Assembly (NCBI GenBank): GCA_011033025.1
Contig: WFMF01000006.1
Location: forward strand, 186,001 to 250,000
Source of the DNA: Beroe forskalii
Lineage: Eukaryota > Ctenophora > Nuda > Beroida > Beroidae
Length of the DNA: 64,000 bases
Direction of reading: 5' to 3'
Shown here: positions 21,712-32,556 of the stretch, piece after piece
How positions within the stretch are numbered: the first letter of the stretch is position 1
Layout of the letters: each line of letters opens with the position of its first letter
Position numbers and translations under genes: made by a program
The notes under the pieces: generated by a model
What the model was told of the DNA's origin: nothing
Databases searched by the model: none
The model's input: the letters and a program-made list of their open reading frames with translations, nothing else

Positions 21712-24700
21712 ATGAAAGTATTTGTGATTTTGGTGTGGGCTCTTGCCTACACACAGGCTGAAGAACCTCTGGAGGACATTCTACAATCCCATCTCAAGAC
21801 TTCAAGACTCTACTCGGACTTCAAGAATGGCAACCGCCTCTTCTTCCAGCCGGAGGAGGACGCAGAACGCTTTGCTAACTTCAAGAAGTCTGCAGAGTTG
21901 GTGGCTCAACTGAACGCAGATGAAAGCAGGACTGCAGAATATGGGCTGAATTCCTTCTCTGTACTGAGTGCCTCAGAGAAGAAGAAGTATTTGGGTCTGA
22001 ACATTTCTCTCATAACTGAGAATCCTGCTCCTGCCCAAACTCCTGATCTCACCTCCCTGCCACTAACTAAGGTATGGACAGACGAGGGGGTAGTAACTCA
22101 AGTAGAGAACCAGTACACCTGTGGCGCATCCTGGGCAATGGCAGCCACTGCAGTCCTCTCAGTCCAGTACCAGATAACCACTGGACTCTTACGCCGCTTT
22201 GCCGAGCAGGAGCTCCTGAACTGCGCGTACCCTTACGGTCAGGACGGCTGCAAGGGGGGCTCCTACAATGACGCCTACCTGTACGTCCTAGGAAGCGGCC
22301 GACTTGGCTGGAGCCACTGGCACCAGTATACCTACTTCGCCCAAACGTGCCTGTGTGACACTGAAACAAAGCGCAACTACTTTCTGGCAGCAAGTGTAAC
22401 GGACTATCAAACGGTAGGGGGCACTGAGGAGGCCCATATTGAGGCTCTGGCTAGCACAGCAGTAACCGCTGCTTTCGAAGCTACCGAGAGCATCTGGCAA
22501 TACCATACAGGAATAGTACGGGACACGACGTGCCACTCGGAACCTAATCACGCCATTGCTCTGGTAGGGTACACAGAGAACTACGTGGTAGGTAAGAATT
22601 CCTGGGGATCTGCTTGGGGAGACTATGGCTTTGTGAAGTTTGCCCGAGGTCACACCAACTGTGGGCTGTGGAAGTACAGCTCCTTCCCTGAGATGGTGGC
22701 AACAGGGGAGGTGGATCAGCTGACAGTGGACGAGGCGGTGGTTTACAACTACACGGCATCAGAACCCCACGAGAACTGCGCAGACTTCACAGACACTCAG
22801 CGGGGCTGTGTCAGGCAGACCTGCGACGGTAAGGACGACATGACCGAGGCGGAGATAACCGAGTATAGGGAGATTAAGTGCAAGGCAACGTGCAATAACT
22901 GCATCGAGAAGTTCAAGTTCGGGGAAGCTCACCCGCAGTGCGACCAGTTCGCAGATGTGAGGCAGGACTGCGATCCCGTGGAGTGCTTTAACGCACGAGA
23001 ACACTACCGGGAGGGACAGTGCAAGGCAACCTGCAACAACTGCCCGAACCCCAGGAAAGTCCTGCCGCCCCACTCCAACTGTGCTGACATGACGGACTTC
23101 AAGCTGGGTTGTAGACTGGAGTACTGCTACAGAGAAAGAGAAATGGAGAACTGCCAGGGAACGTGCAACCGCTGCCCTGAACCTGTAAAACTGGGTCCAG
23201 TCCACGCGGACTGCGACAAATTCACCGATTTCAAAGACGACTGCGACAGAATGAGGTGTTTCACGGTAGGCGAACACTACCAGAAAGGACAGTGTAAGGG
23301 AACCTGTAACAACTGTCCTGTGCCAGTTAAAACCCTCCCAGCACACCCGGACTGCGCCAGCCTCACTGACACAATGAGAGGCTGCGAGCTGGAGAACTGC
23401 TACCAAGACCGCTTTTACAACAGGTGCCAGGGGACGTGCAACTGGTGTCAGGAGCCCATCAAACTGGGACCAGTTCATGCGGAGTGCAAGCACTTCACTG
23501 ATCTAGAGGAAAACTGCGACAGAATGAAGTGTTTCACCGCAAATCCTGACTACACGGGAGCCAGGTGCAAGGCAACCTGCAACAACTGCCCAGTCCCGAT
23601 CAAGGATCCCGAGCCTCATCCAGATTGTCCCAATATAACTGACACCCGTCGGGAATGCAGGTTGAGTCACTGCTATGTCGACAGCTACCGGGCACAGTGC
23701 CAGGGCACCTGCAACTTCTGTCCCAACCCAATTAACGTGGGACCTGCCCATGCTGACTGTGAACACTTCACCGACACGAGGGATGACTGTGACGAGCTAA
23801 CTTGTGTCACCTCAACTTCGAACTTACGCTACACTCAGGGCGAGTGCAAAGCAACCTGCAACGCCTGTCCGGTAAAGATCAAAGTCCCCAAGCCCTACCC
23901 CGGATGTGATGCCTTCTCGGACACCACTGCCAACTGCCGTCTGGAGTACTGCTACCAGGACGACTACCGGAACGTGAAGTGTCCTGGAACCTGCCACAAT
24001 TGCCCGGAACCGATCAAGAAGGGACCCGCTGACCCGGAGTGTGACAGGTTCACCGACACCAGCTCCAGCTGTGATTGGTTCAAGTGCAGCACGGGGACAG
24101 AGTACTACAAGAAGGGGTCGTGCAGGGGAACTTGCAGCAACTGTCCTGTCCCAATGAAGGTCGTTACGCCGCACCCGGAATGCGCTAATTTAACGGATTT
24201 CACCAACAACTGCCGCCTGAATTACTGCTACAGAGACGGCTACGATACCAATTGCAAGGGAACTTGCAACCATTGCACTGAACCGATCAAGCTGGGACCA
24301 GTCCATCCTGATTGTGACAAATTTTCGGATACACGGGATAACTGCGACAGGATGAGGTGTTTCCGGGAGTCTGAGATCTACCGAGAGGGCCGGTGCAAGG
24401 GAACGTGCAACAACTGTCCAGTACCAAAGAAAGTCCTGCCACCCCACCCCAACTGTGCTAACTTCACAGACATCTACACAACCTGTAACATAGAGTACTG
24501 CTACAGGGATGAGAATTACAGGAACGTAAAGTGCCCGGGAACGTGCAACCACTGTCCTGAACCAATAAAACTGGGTCCAGTTCACCCTGACTGTGACAGG
24601 TTTACGGACACGATAAACAACTGCGACAGGATGAAGTGCTTTACGTACAGTGAGTATTACCAGAAGTACCAGTGTAAAGGGACGTGCAACAACTGCCCTG

Positions 24701-25113
24701 TCCCGAAGAAAGTCGTCCCACCCCACCCTAACTGCGCTAACTTCACAGATAGACAGAAGTCCTGCAGTTTGAGCCAATGCCACAAATGGGAGAACTACAG
24801 GAACTACAAGTGCCAGGGAACGTGCAACTACTGCACACCACCGGTAAACTTCGGACCAGCACATCCAGATTGCCCGTACATGACGGACAGGCAACAGAAC
24901 TGCGACAGATTCCAGTGCTTTACAGGGCCTGATTCCTACACCAAGTCCAGGTGCAAGGCTACCTGTAACAACTGTCCTGTGCCGTTTAAAGACCCCCTAC
25001 CACACCCTAACTGTCCCAACTACACTGACACGAGGTCGTATTGCAACCCATACTACTGCTTCCAGGATGCCTTCTATAAGGAGTGCGAAGCTACCTGTAA
25101 CCACTGTAAATAG
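21712..25113 (+). CDS. secreted Ser-substituted pseudo-papain with 17 ShKT domains
   Basis: Intronless, 1133 residues. It has a signal peptide (1-16), an I29-like propeptide (about 20-97) and a peptidase C1-like domain (about 118-335). His280 (PNHAIALVGY) and Asn296 (GKNSWGSAWGDYG) are kept. The nucleophile motif reads CGASW, so the catalytic Cys is Ser140 (codon 22129-22131). The same change occurs in sponge silicateins, which also read CGAS. From about 353 to the end there are 17 ShKT domains with spacing C-x9-C-x4-C-x7 to 16-C-x3-C-x2-C. They alternate between two types: one with DRMRCF and CNNCPVP, the other with LEYCY and CPEPIKLGPV. The repeat therefore moves in two-domain steps of about 270 bp. 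Function is unknown. It is probably a secreted binding or structural protein, or an unusual Ser hydrolase. The ShKT fold is shared with cnidarian channel toxins, but nothing here shows toxicity. Confidence 0.92.
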   Translation: MKVFVILVWALAYTQAEEPLEDILQSHLKTSRLYSDFKNGNRLFFQPEEDAERFANFKKSAELVAQLNADESRTAEYGLNSFSVLSASEKKKYLGLNISLITENPAPAQTPDLTSLPLTKVWTDEGVVTQVENQYTCGASWAMAATAVLSVQYQITTGLLRRFAEQELLNCAYPYGQDGCKGGSYNDAYLYVLGSGRLGWSHWHQYTYFAQTCLCDTETKRNYFLAASVTDYQTVGGTEEAHIEALASTAVTAAFEATESIWQYHTGIVRDTTCHSEPNHAIALVGYTENYVVGKNSWGSAWGDYGFVKFARGHTNCGLWKYSSFPEMVATGEVDQLTVDEAVVYNYTASEPHENCADFTDTQRGCVRQTCDGKDDMTEAEITEYREIKCKATCNNCIEKFKFGEAHPQCDQFADVRQDCDPVECFNAREHYREGQCKATCNNCPNPRKVLPPHSNCADMTDFKLGCRLEYCYREREMENCQGTCNRCPEPVKLGPVHADCDKFTDFKDDCDRMRCFTVGEHYQKGQCKGTCNNCPVPVKTLPAHPDCASLTDTMRGCELENCYQDRFYNRCQGTCNWCQEPIKLGPVHAECKHFTDLEENCDRMKCFTANPDYTGARCKATCNNCPVPIKDPEPHPDCPNITDTRRECRLSHCYVDSYRAQCQGTCNFCPNPINVGPAHADCEHFTDTRDDCDELTCVTSTSNLRYTQGECKATCNACPVKIKVPKPYPGCDAFSDTTANCRLEYCYQDDYRNVKCPGTCHNCPEPIKKGPADPECDRFTDTSSSCDWFKCSTGTEYYKKGSCRGTCSNCPVPMKVVTPHPECANLTDFTNNCRLNYCYRDGYDTNCKGTCNHCTEPIKLGPVHPDCDKFSDTRDNCDRMRCFRESEIYREGRCKGTCNNCPVPKKVLPPHPNCANFTDIYTTCNIEYCYRDENYRNVKCPGTCNHCPEPIKLGPVHPDCDRFTDTINNCDRMKCFTYSEYYQKYQCKGTCNNCPVPKKVVPPHPNCANFTDRQKSCSLSQCHKWENYRNYKCQGTCNYCTPPVNFGPAHPDCPYMTDRQQNCDRFQCFTGPDSYTKSRCKATCNNCPVPFKDPLPHPNCPNYTDTRSYCNPYYCFQDAFYKECEATCNHCK

Positions 25114-25511
25114 GAAGAACCAATCACAGCTCCCAGGACTGCCTTTAGACCAATCAGAGTACAGGATCACGATGACTGGTATTGGTTCTCTCTTGGCGTG
25201 GAGTAGGTGTGAATAAATCGAGATGTATATGGATTTGATTGGTTATTTTAATGCAGTAACATTGTTTTTAATCTCTTATCTCTTAATCATTATGTAAAAT
25301 ACGAAAATCAGGGGTTTGGGCATGGGAATGAAAATTTTGAGGGATGTTTAAGGTAACACAAAATGAAAATTGAAAAAATAACCGTTTCTGCTGTACATGA
25401 AAATGGACGACAAATTAAGCTCTCAGTTGACAAATAAAATAACTCAGTTGACCACATAGGCAAGGAAGAAATAGTGATATGAGAAGCAAATTTTATGCTC
25501 AACTATGTAAA
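25114..25511 (+). other. 3' flank of ShKT-array gene, duplicated
   Basis: The presumed 3' UTR has an AATAAA at 25212-25217. It holds several CCAATCA words and matches 62758-63095 in the second block, which marks the right end of the duplication at about 25465. Confidence 0.6.
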
Positions 25512-28500
25512 TATTCAATTACAACTGTAAGTGTATAACTGAAGAAACTTATGCAGAATATTGACGAATAAAAATGACAAATAACATGTCGAAATACTTA
25601 GCAACAAAATAACATTAACACATCATAAAAAGTACCAGGAAGAAAGCTTACAACCGCCCTCTCCCGAAAATTGCGTGTAACACATTTAAGGAAAGAGAGG
25701 AACTCCTTATTTCCTGAAGTGTGAAAGTATATATCACGGCGGCGTTTCACCATCGCTATATCTCACAATATTGATACATGGAAGCTGTCATGTGTTAAAC
25801 TTTATATAACAGAGCTGTAAACAAGTTGAGACACACGACTGTTATAGGTTACATCACATGTAAGAGCTATATATAAGTGAAGATATCTAGCGGCTAAGTG
25901 GAGAAATTAGCAATAAACTTGTCCTCTTAAATTGCCGTAGGATGAGAAGCTAAATGCAGATGAAAATTATGATATCAGACATTACGAATTTGAATACATC
26001 AGTTATTTTATTTTGATAATATCGACGAAACGTGCGATTTATCGACGACGTTTTTTGGTCAAACATAAGACCTGTATGGCGATTTATGAGTCAAAAGCAG
26101 TTTTTAGTCCAAAACCCGTGAATTTGATTCTGCTCGGTCACGAAAGAGGTAATTTCATAATTCTGAAGATACTCCTGCCTCACTTAGGTCTTACAGGAAT
26201 GGTCCGTACAGTTAAAGCTTTTTATCAGACAACCTTTAAATTTTAGGAATCCGGATGCTTGAGTAATAAAAACTGAAAAATCCAACTAACCTACGCTGAT
26301 AATGTACAAATTAGGGTAAACTTCTACTTAGAAGGAGCATAATCGAAAACTGGCTGACAAAATGACTGAAGTGAGGTTAGTCACCTGGCTTATGACCAAA
26401 CTCATCATTCTCGACACGACACTAGCAAACTTAGTTCAAAACTTAGTTCAAAACAAAGCTCATGATGATATCTACTTATATCTACATGTGATAAAGTGAG
26501 GTGAACACAGCATACATCAGCTGTAGATCAATAAAATAAATCATATCCCAAATAATTTCCCTAATTTGTGTAGGAGCAATAAGATCACTGATCTGTCTAA
26601 GGAAAGACATTGTCTATTTATTGTAGGTATGATCCCAGAATTATCGTGAACGATATAATAGTAATATAAGAGATAATATCTGAATTGATTATTATAGAAC
26701 ACAAAAATACCTTAGTTCTCTCAATGATGAATCAGGGAGGTTGCTTTATCGGAGTGGCCGGTATGCAGCACAAAACGAACGATTAAAAACCAAAAAGAAG
26801 AAGGTCGGATGAGATATAATTGCCTAGAAAAGTGCTTGGAGAAGGGTTTGCAATAGGAGCTTGATAGCAGCACATAAGTCGGAAATGGGGGATATAATTA
26901 CGCTCGGAGAAAATATATGGTCTACGTCAGAAGCCTGAAGCAGATATACGTATATACAATGAGGATTATTATATTGCATAAAATACCGAGTGGTTGGTGC
27001 TGGCTGAGCAAATGATGCCTGGCGGGGGTTGGGCCGGAGTGATTACCTAATGAGTATGATATCGGCAGAGAGGTAAAGAAGAGCCAACTCAGTGCATAGA
27101 TTGGGTATAGTAAGGACTGATATGGTTCACACAGCACCGCGTCATGTGAATCGACAGCGGGGTTTGGTACTTATGGGTCACAAGACACAATAACATGTGT
27201 GACAAAAGAGAGGGTGGGAACAGAGGACAACGAAGAAATAGTTGTGTTACACACTTTTTTGAAGTCAATGAGTACAGTCACAGAATGAAATGAAGTGAAA
27301 AACGACACCAAGTTACTTGCAATGTAATCACGTATTTTGGATGTTGATTAGTCCTTCTATCGTAGACGTATAACCTGGTTCTCATCACTGAGAGTAATTA
27401 CATTTTTACCATGTAACCGCATTAGTAGGAAATGACGCGCTTCAGTGAAAGTGTTGTGAACTTTCGCCATCATGTGACGTGTTATGATGGCTGGGGAGTT
27501 GGGTAAAAGTGTGCCGTACTAAACCAGACCGAAGAATCAAATCATGATCATTCAGATATATTGATTTCATTTTGTAATAGTAAGACGAAGAATGAGTATT
27601 CATTTGCAGACGGCAATTCCTAACCCGGGTAAAGGCGTATACAAGCGGGCGAGCTGCGCCCTAAACATGTTCATTGGCTAATGATGTACTGGTTAAGACT
27701 TGAGCAAAGAATGGTTTATTGAAAAAATGATTTAACTTTTGTGACTTCATTTTTATCTGACATGAAACGAGGAAAAATTGAGACACCGAAATAACGGAAA
27801 GAAATCTGAAATGTGCGAAACATAATCCAAGATTAACGTCAAAAAGATTAAAAACGTCATAAAACTCCGCAAACTCCAAGTTTCACGATACTTCTAGAAA
27901 CGAGTTAAATATAATAAATAAAACAATATCAATGACTGCCTTGTTCTAGAAAAAACCTGCTACATGTATCGTGAAATCCTTCTGAGCGTAGAGACACTTG
28001 TTGACCACGTTCCCAAGGTAATTGCAAGTACGTGATAATGGCACATGGCTGGTTACAGGAAAATAATATGAAACATGAGAAGGTACGGAATTAACTGCAG
28101 AGTAACGGAACATTGATGGGTTGTCGATAACAACTTACTGGTGGTTGAGAGCTGCTGGTTGTTAAGGGTTGGGTCTTTGTCCGACCGGTTTCAAAGTTTC
28201 AAGATGAGATGAATACTTCATGAATTATCGTAGCGATTCTTCCTACCGACCACACCAAGCAAATGTCCTCGTCATCATCAAAAAGAAGGCTTGACATGAA
28301 GGATTTCTGTTATATTAGAGTCTTATCACTTTTCCATGATTTGGTATCCCAGAAATGAACTGAAGAGTTCTGAACAGTCAGCACACTATCCTGCCAAAAA
28401 CGTTTCAAGCACACTGCACAGTTTTTGTCGCGTTATAACAGTCTCGGAGCTGGGAAGCCGATAGTGGGTCAATGGATTGCCGATATAACACCGGAGAAGA

Positions 28501-28537
28501 TATCATCAGGTGTCAGTCTTTTTCTGATATCAGCCCA
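25512..28537. other. intergenic region, nothing recognised
   Basis: About 3 kb of AT-rich sequence with only short frames. It may include the 3' UTR of the WBP4-like gene at its right end. No domain, RNA gene or clear repeat was recognised. Confidence 0.4.
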
Positions 28538-28561
28538 TCAGGTGTCAGTCTTTTTTCTGAT
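28501..28561. repeat. short tandem duplication at the end of the WBP4-like coding region
   Basis: The block ATCAGGTGTCAGTCTTTTT plus TCTGAT occurs twice, about 34 bases apart. One copy encodes the last codons and stop of the WBP4-like gene. The other lies just past the stop in the 3' UTR. Confidence 0.65.
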
Positions 28562-30236
28562 GTTCCTAGCACGACGCTTCTTGAACCCGGTTGCGGCGGG
28601 AGCTGAATCAGGGTCAATGTCAACTGACTCTATGACAGCACAAGTCTTCACTTCATATTTCTTTTCCTTGACAACATATTCTTCTGTTTCAGGCAATTCA
28701 CCTGCAATTAGACGTTTTATTGTTAACACAAAATCACCTGTTAGATGTATAAGAAACATTTGAAGAGTGCATATTCGGGTTAGGTGAAATATCAACGTTG
28801 TCCGAGTGTGATAACTTCATTAAGAACAGGGCTCACTACTCACTTGGATCTATGGTTTCATCTACAGGCTCGAAAACTTCAGTGCTTTCCCATTTTCCAA
28901 GACCAGTTTCTGGGGCGACATTCGCTTCTTCTTTTGATGTTTCTGAAAAAATCATTACATTTGACGAAAGTTTCATAGATTAGCACACACTTAAGAATTG
29001 TGATCATTGTACTTGCATGAAATCATACCACACTGGAATTTTTTTTTAAAATTTGATTGATTTGTTCAAGGATTGATCTGTTTAAGGATTGTCAAAGGAT
29101 TGAACGCATACCTTTTTCGGCGTAAATAACTTTGTTAACTTCCGAAACTTCAAGGGGCTCTGACCTGAAAATAAAATTATTAAGGGTATTTTGAAACTGA
29201 ATCAAGTAATGAATTCTGCCGCCAAATTGCGGTGAACACACCCTTTGCCATTGGAGTTTTGACCGGCTAGTGTATATGTGGCAAGCATTTGCCAGCCGCA
29301 CCTATGGGTGGATGTTTATGCTTGATGGAATGAAATTGCGCGCGATCAAATCGATCGACGCGAGCACGCGCGCACACAGCCGATAAGATAGCCTTCAACT
29401 TACACAGAGAAATGCCACCGCGTCCGACGCAAACAAACATAAATTTCTACTTTTTGCCACAATTGGCACAATTTTAATTGCTTTGTTGTTATTCTTAGGC
29501 ATCACAGCTACCGGTCCGAGATACATAAAATAAACGGAATAATTGACTGCATACATATCATACTTTTCATTAGGATTGCTACAGGAGCCGGTGATTTCGT
29601 TGATGCCCACTTTATCCTTCATCACAGCTAATTTAGCCTTCTTCTCGATTGACTCCAGAGTTTTGGCTAGTTCGTCCTTTTCCCGCATTACATCAGCTCC
29701 TCTCTTCCTGGCTTCTTTCAGTTGTTGCTGGAAATTTAATTGAATTTAGTGGCAAGTTATGCGTTCAACCAGGAAATAAGTATGATACATTGCACATAGT
29801 CCATAGAGTATTTATAGCCCGTGTAATCGGATATGACAATAATTTTCATCATGAAACATGACGTAATAAGTAGAGAAGTTCAAATTCTTAAATTGCAAGA
29901 TATTAGAATTCACATGAATATTCCGGCCTAATGAAATTTATTTAAATTTGGTCGACGACAAAAGGACGTGTAACGATTAAACCATTCTAAATAAGATGAA
30001 TAAGATACAAAATTGCCTTGTTCTAATGCAGATGCAAAATGGAAGGCTCATAGCCATGTTTGTCTATAATTCTAATTGACGATACAAAACAAACGAAGTC
30101 AAATGGAACTCACAGCCACAGCTTCCTTGTGTCGTTTTCCACTTTCGTGGAACTCTCGGCTAGCTTTGTTATCCGTAATCCAGCATTTGCACTGCGGACA
30201 AAACTTCCTCGCTTGCGAAACCCAATACTCTGACAT
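28538..30236 (-). CDS. WBP4: WBP4/FBP21-like splicing factor, five exons, no WW domain
   Basis: Exons on the minus strand: 30236-30114, 29727-29564, 29164-29112, 28942-28844 and 28701-28538. All four introns are GT-AG and every join keeps frame, giving 200 residues. Exon 1 encodes a U1-type (matrin) zinc finger starting MSEYWVSQARKFCPQCKCWI and ending in an H-x5-H pair (FHESGKRHKE). This is nearly the start of WBP4. The middle is a charged helix-rich stretch. Exon 4 has the GLGKWE motif of the WBP4 tail, and the last exon ends GFKKRRARNIRKKTDT, like the conserved C-terminus. WBP4 is a spliceosomal (U2/B-complex) protein with two WW domains between these parts; here none is found in exons or introns. 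The protein should be nuclear. Confidence 0.85.
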
Positions 30237-32435
30237 AGCTCCGCTACAGTTGGAATCGTGTTAGAGTTAGTTGATATCGGAGCCAAACATGTTCTAACGA
30301 AAATTTCAACCAAAACGTCATGAAAAAAAGAGTGAAGAGGATGGTTCGAATCTAATTGGAAGGCCTTTAATTTTGGAAGGCCCGATGGCTAAGTTTAATT
30401 CATTCCTAACTACACCTTTAAATGTTGTTCTAACGATTTCAGGTTAAGATATTCATATTTGAAACACTTTTCAGACTACAGATTCACATTTCACAATTAG
30501 CGAGGAAAGTAGGCTGAAAGTCAATGAAACGCACTGGGTACTGTAAATTGCTTGAAAACAACTCAATAAATAGGATTTATATAATTGTGGTAATGATATC
30601 ATTATAAAAGAAGTAATATGATGAAAAGAACTTTTTCCGTAAATTCAAATCCAATCGAAACAAAACGCTGTCACCACACCTTCTCTACTGCACATAGCAC
30701 ATATGTGCCTTTTTGTCGGAATCATGGTACTGCAAGATTTTATAAATTTCCAAGATCTGCCTGAAAACTTTCGATAATTTTTCGCTTAATTTTAGCGAAA
30801 AGGTTTTCACAAATTTTCATCTTGACTACGCAAAAGTAAATAGCTGTGAGACAAATATCAGAAAATGGTCGATGAACTGAATTAAGTGGAAAAGATAAAT
30901 TTGAGTTACCATCTGGGAAGAGTGAATCGATATAAGCGATAAGAATCACAAAAAAGTCTGAGACGCACCAACTTTTTCCGACAAATCTCAAATTCCATCT
31001 GAGAAATAATTCTGACAACGTAATGTATGACCCCTGAATACTTGAATATGATAGAATATAACATTTATCGTGGATGTGAGAAATCTTGGTTCATACTTCT
31101 ATCTGATGATCGCTATATAATCGCGATCTCAATACTTCAAAATAGAAATGTGCAAAATAGGAAATATAGTATTAAAATTAACTGCAGATTTCGCAATATT
31201 TTTAATAATCATTTGATACTTCTGGAGTTTTACATCGAAAATTTTCAAATAGTCCATTTTTGTTAATTTTCATTCACTTAGAAATATTTCGAGAAATGAT
31301 TTTATCTATTTATGCTTCCAAAATTAAAGTTTTGATTATCTCATACAATTAAATATCGAAGATTGATAACAGATATTGCTTTGATAGTATTATGAAAGCA
31401 TTACCACATTAATTAAAACTGTGAATTGTGATCCTTCGAATTTGTTGATCATCTGACTCGGATATTTAATCAACTTCTTAATCGAAAATGATTGCTCACA
31501 ATATTATAATCAAGTTTATCAAGATAAATACTGATAACTCAAATAAAATTTGTATCAATTATTCGTTTCAACATCTTTTTCAGTCCTTCCTCTTTAAACT
31601 AAACCACTACTCATCCTATTTTCTTCTTAAGTTCATTATCAAAAGTTACCCAGAAATTGGGTTTAACTATTTATGAACAACCAAAGTATCTAATCAAATA
31701 TTCGTTAAGTAACCAAATCTTAAACGACCCGATTATATTATTATAGTAGAATAATGACTAATGAGTAATGGTTTCATGATCTGAAGATAGTCAAGTGATC
31801 GAAATTCCTTAAAATTTCTGTAATATAACTAGACAATAACAAGGTTTCCGAGAAACTCGTGGTTTTATTATAATACTAGCAATCAAATTTTACGGTCATG
31901 TGACTCCCACCGTTCACATAAGCTTATATTAACATCAATATCATTATTGAACTTCCCATTTTCAATAATATTTTTATTGCCCAAGATCAACTCTGATTTT
32001 AATCAGATACATCATAATAACATATCAATTACCCAAATTGACACGACACTCGGGAATAAGCGAATTAAAATTTACACATCCGCGGCCCAGGAAATTCGAA
32101 CAGAAATACCACTTCAAGAATCTGACGCCACATTAAACATGATCTGACTTCAGATTATATTGTACGTACCATCACACATATGACATTAATTAATCATCAA
32201 CATCACATGACCAATTATGTCATATATCGTGTACATAACTTCAGGGTTCATCGTATGACAATCATCAATACATATTATTATGATTTGTGGTCTTATGATT
32301 TTCACACACATACAATTACAAATGAAAACTTTAATATACAAAGTATAAACACACGTTGAGTATTCTATTGGTATTCTGATGATGTATCACTGCTGAGATT
32401 GCTGCTGCTGCTGTACTTGACGTCACTGGAAATTA
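30237..32435. other. intergenic, AT-rich, nothing recognised
   Basis: The region between two minus-strand genes. It should hold the WBP4-like promoter at the left and the 3' UTR of the CHIC-like gene at the right. No coding region or clear repeat was seen. A CAG/CTG run of about five units lies near 32400. Confidence 0.4.
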
Positions 32436-32541
32436 TGACATCATCATGACACGCGTTGTCATGACAACATCACGCGTTGCTATGACAACATCACGCGTTG
32501 CTATGACGAAATCACGCGTTGTCATGACGAAATCACGGTAC
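32436..32541. repeat. minisatellite, about 21 bp unit, beside CHIC-like 3' end
   Basis: Four to five copies of a unit like ATGACAACATCACGCGTTGYT, ending 16 bases past the CHIC-like stop codon, so probably inside the 3' UTR. The repeat contains short palindromes (ACGCGT) and is flanked by TGACGTCA words. Confidence 0.65.
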
Positions 32542-32556
32542 GTGACGTCATGGGAG

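Larger units (their letters stand above)
15412..25465. repeat. segmental duplication, copy 1
   Basis: This block matches 57818-63095 in the same orientation. It includes the head-to-head papain-family pair, the 3' flanks of both genes and the region between them. Shared flank words include AGAGTAACCAGGCCTTTTAT on the left and GAAGAACCAATCACAGCTCC on the right. Copy 1 is longer because of the Helitron-like array (17695-20864) and ten extra ShKT domains. Confidence 0.85.

Noticed and set aside
22759-24894. Long antisense open frames (about 244 and 234 codons) across the ShKT array
   Set aside because: They mirror the Cys-rich repeats in another frame, are Val/Ala-rich with no domain, and arise because the sense codons avoid antisense stops. 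The sense frame has a signal peptide and conserved domains.
29402-29563. Extending WBP4-like exon 2 to the GTAAGT donor at about 29402
   Set aside because: That donor leaves the wrong phase for the next exon, and the extra translation has no resemblance to WBP4. The GTATGA donor at 29563 keeps frame.
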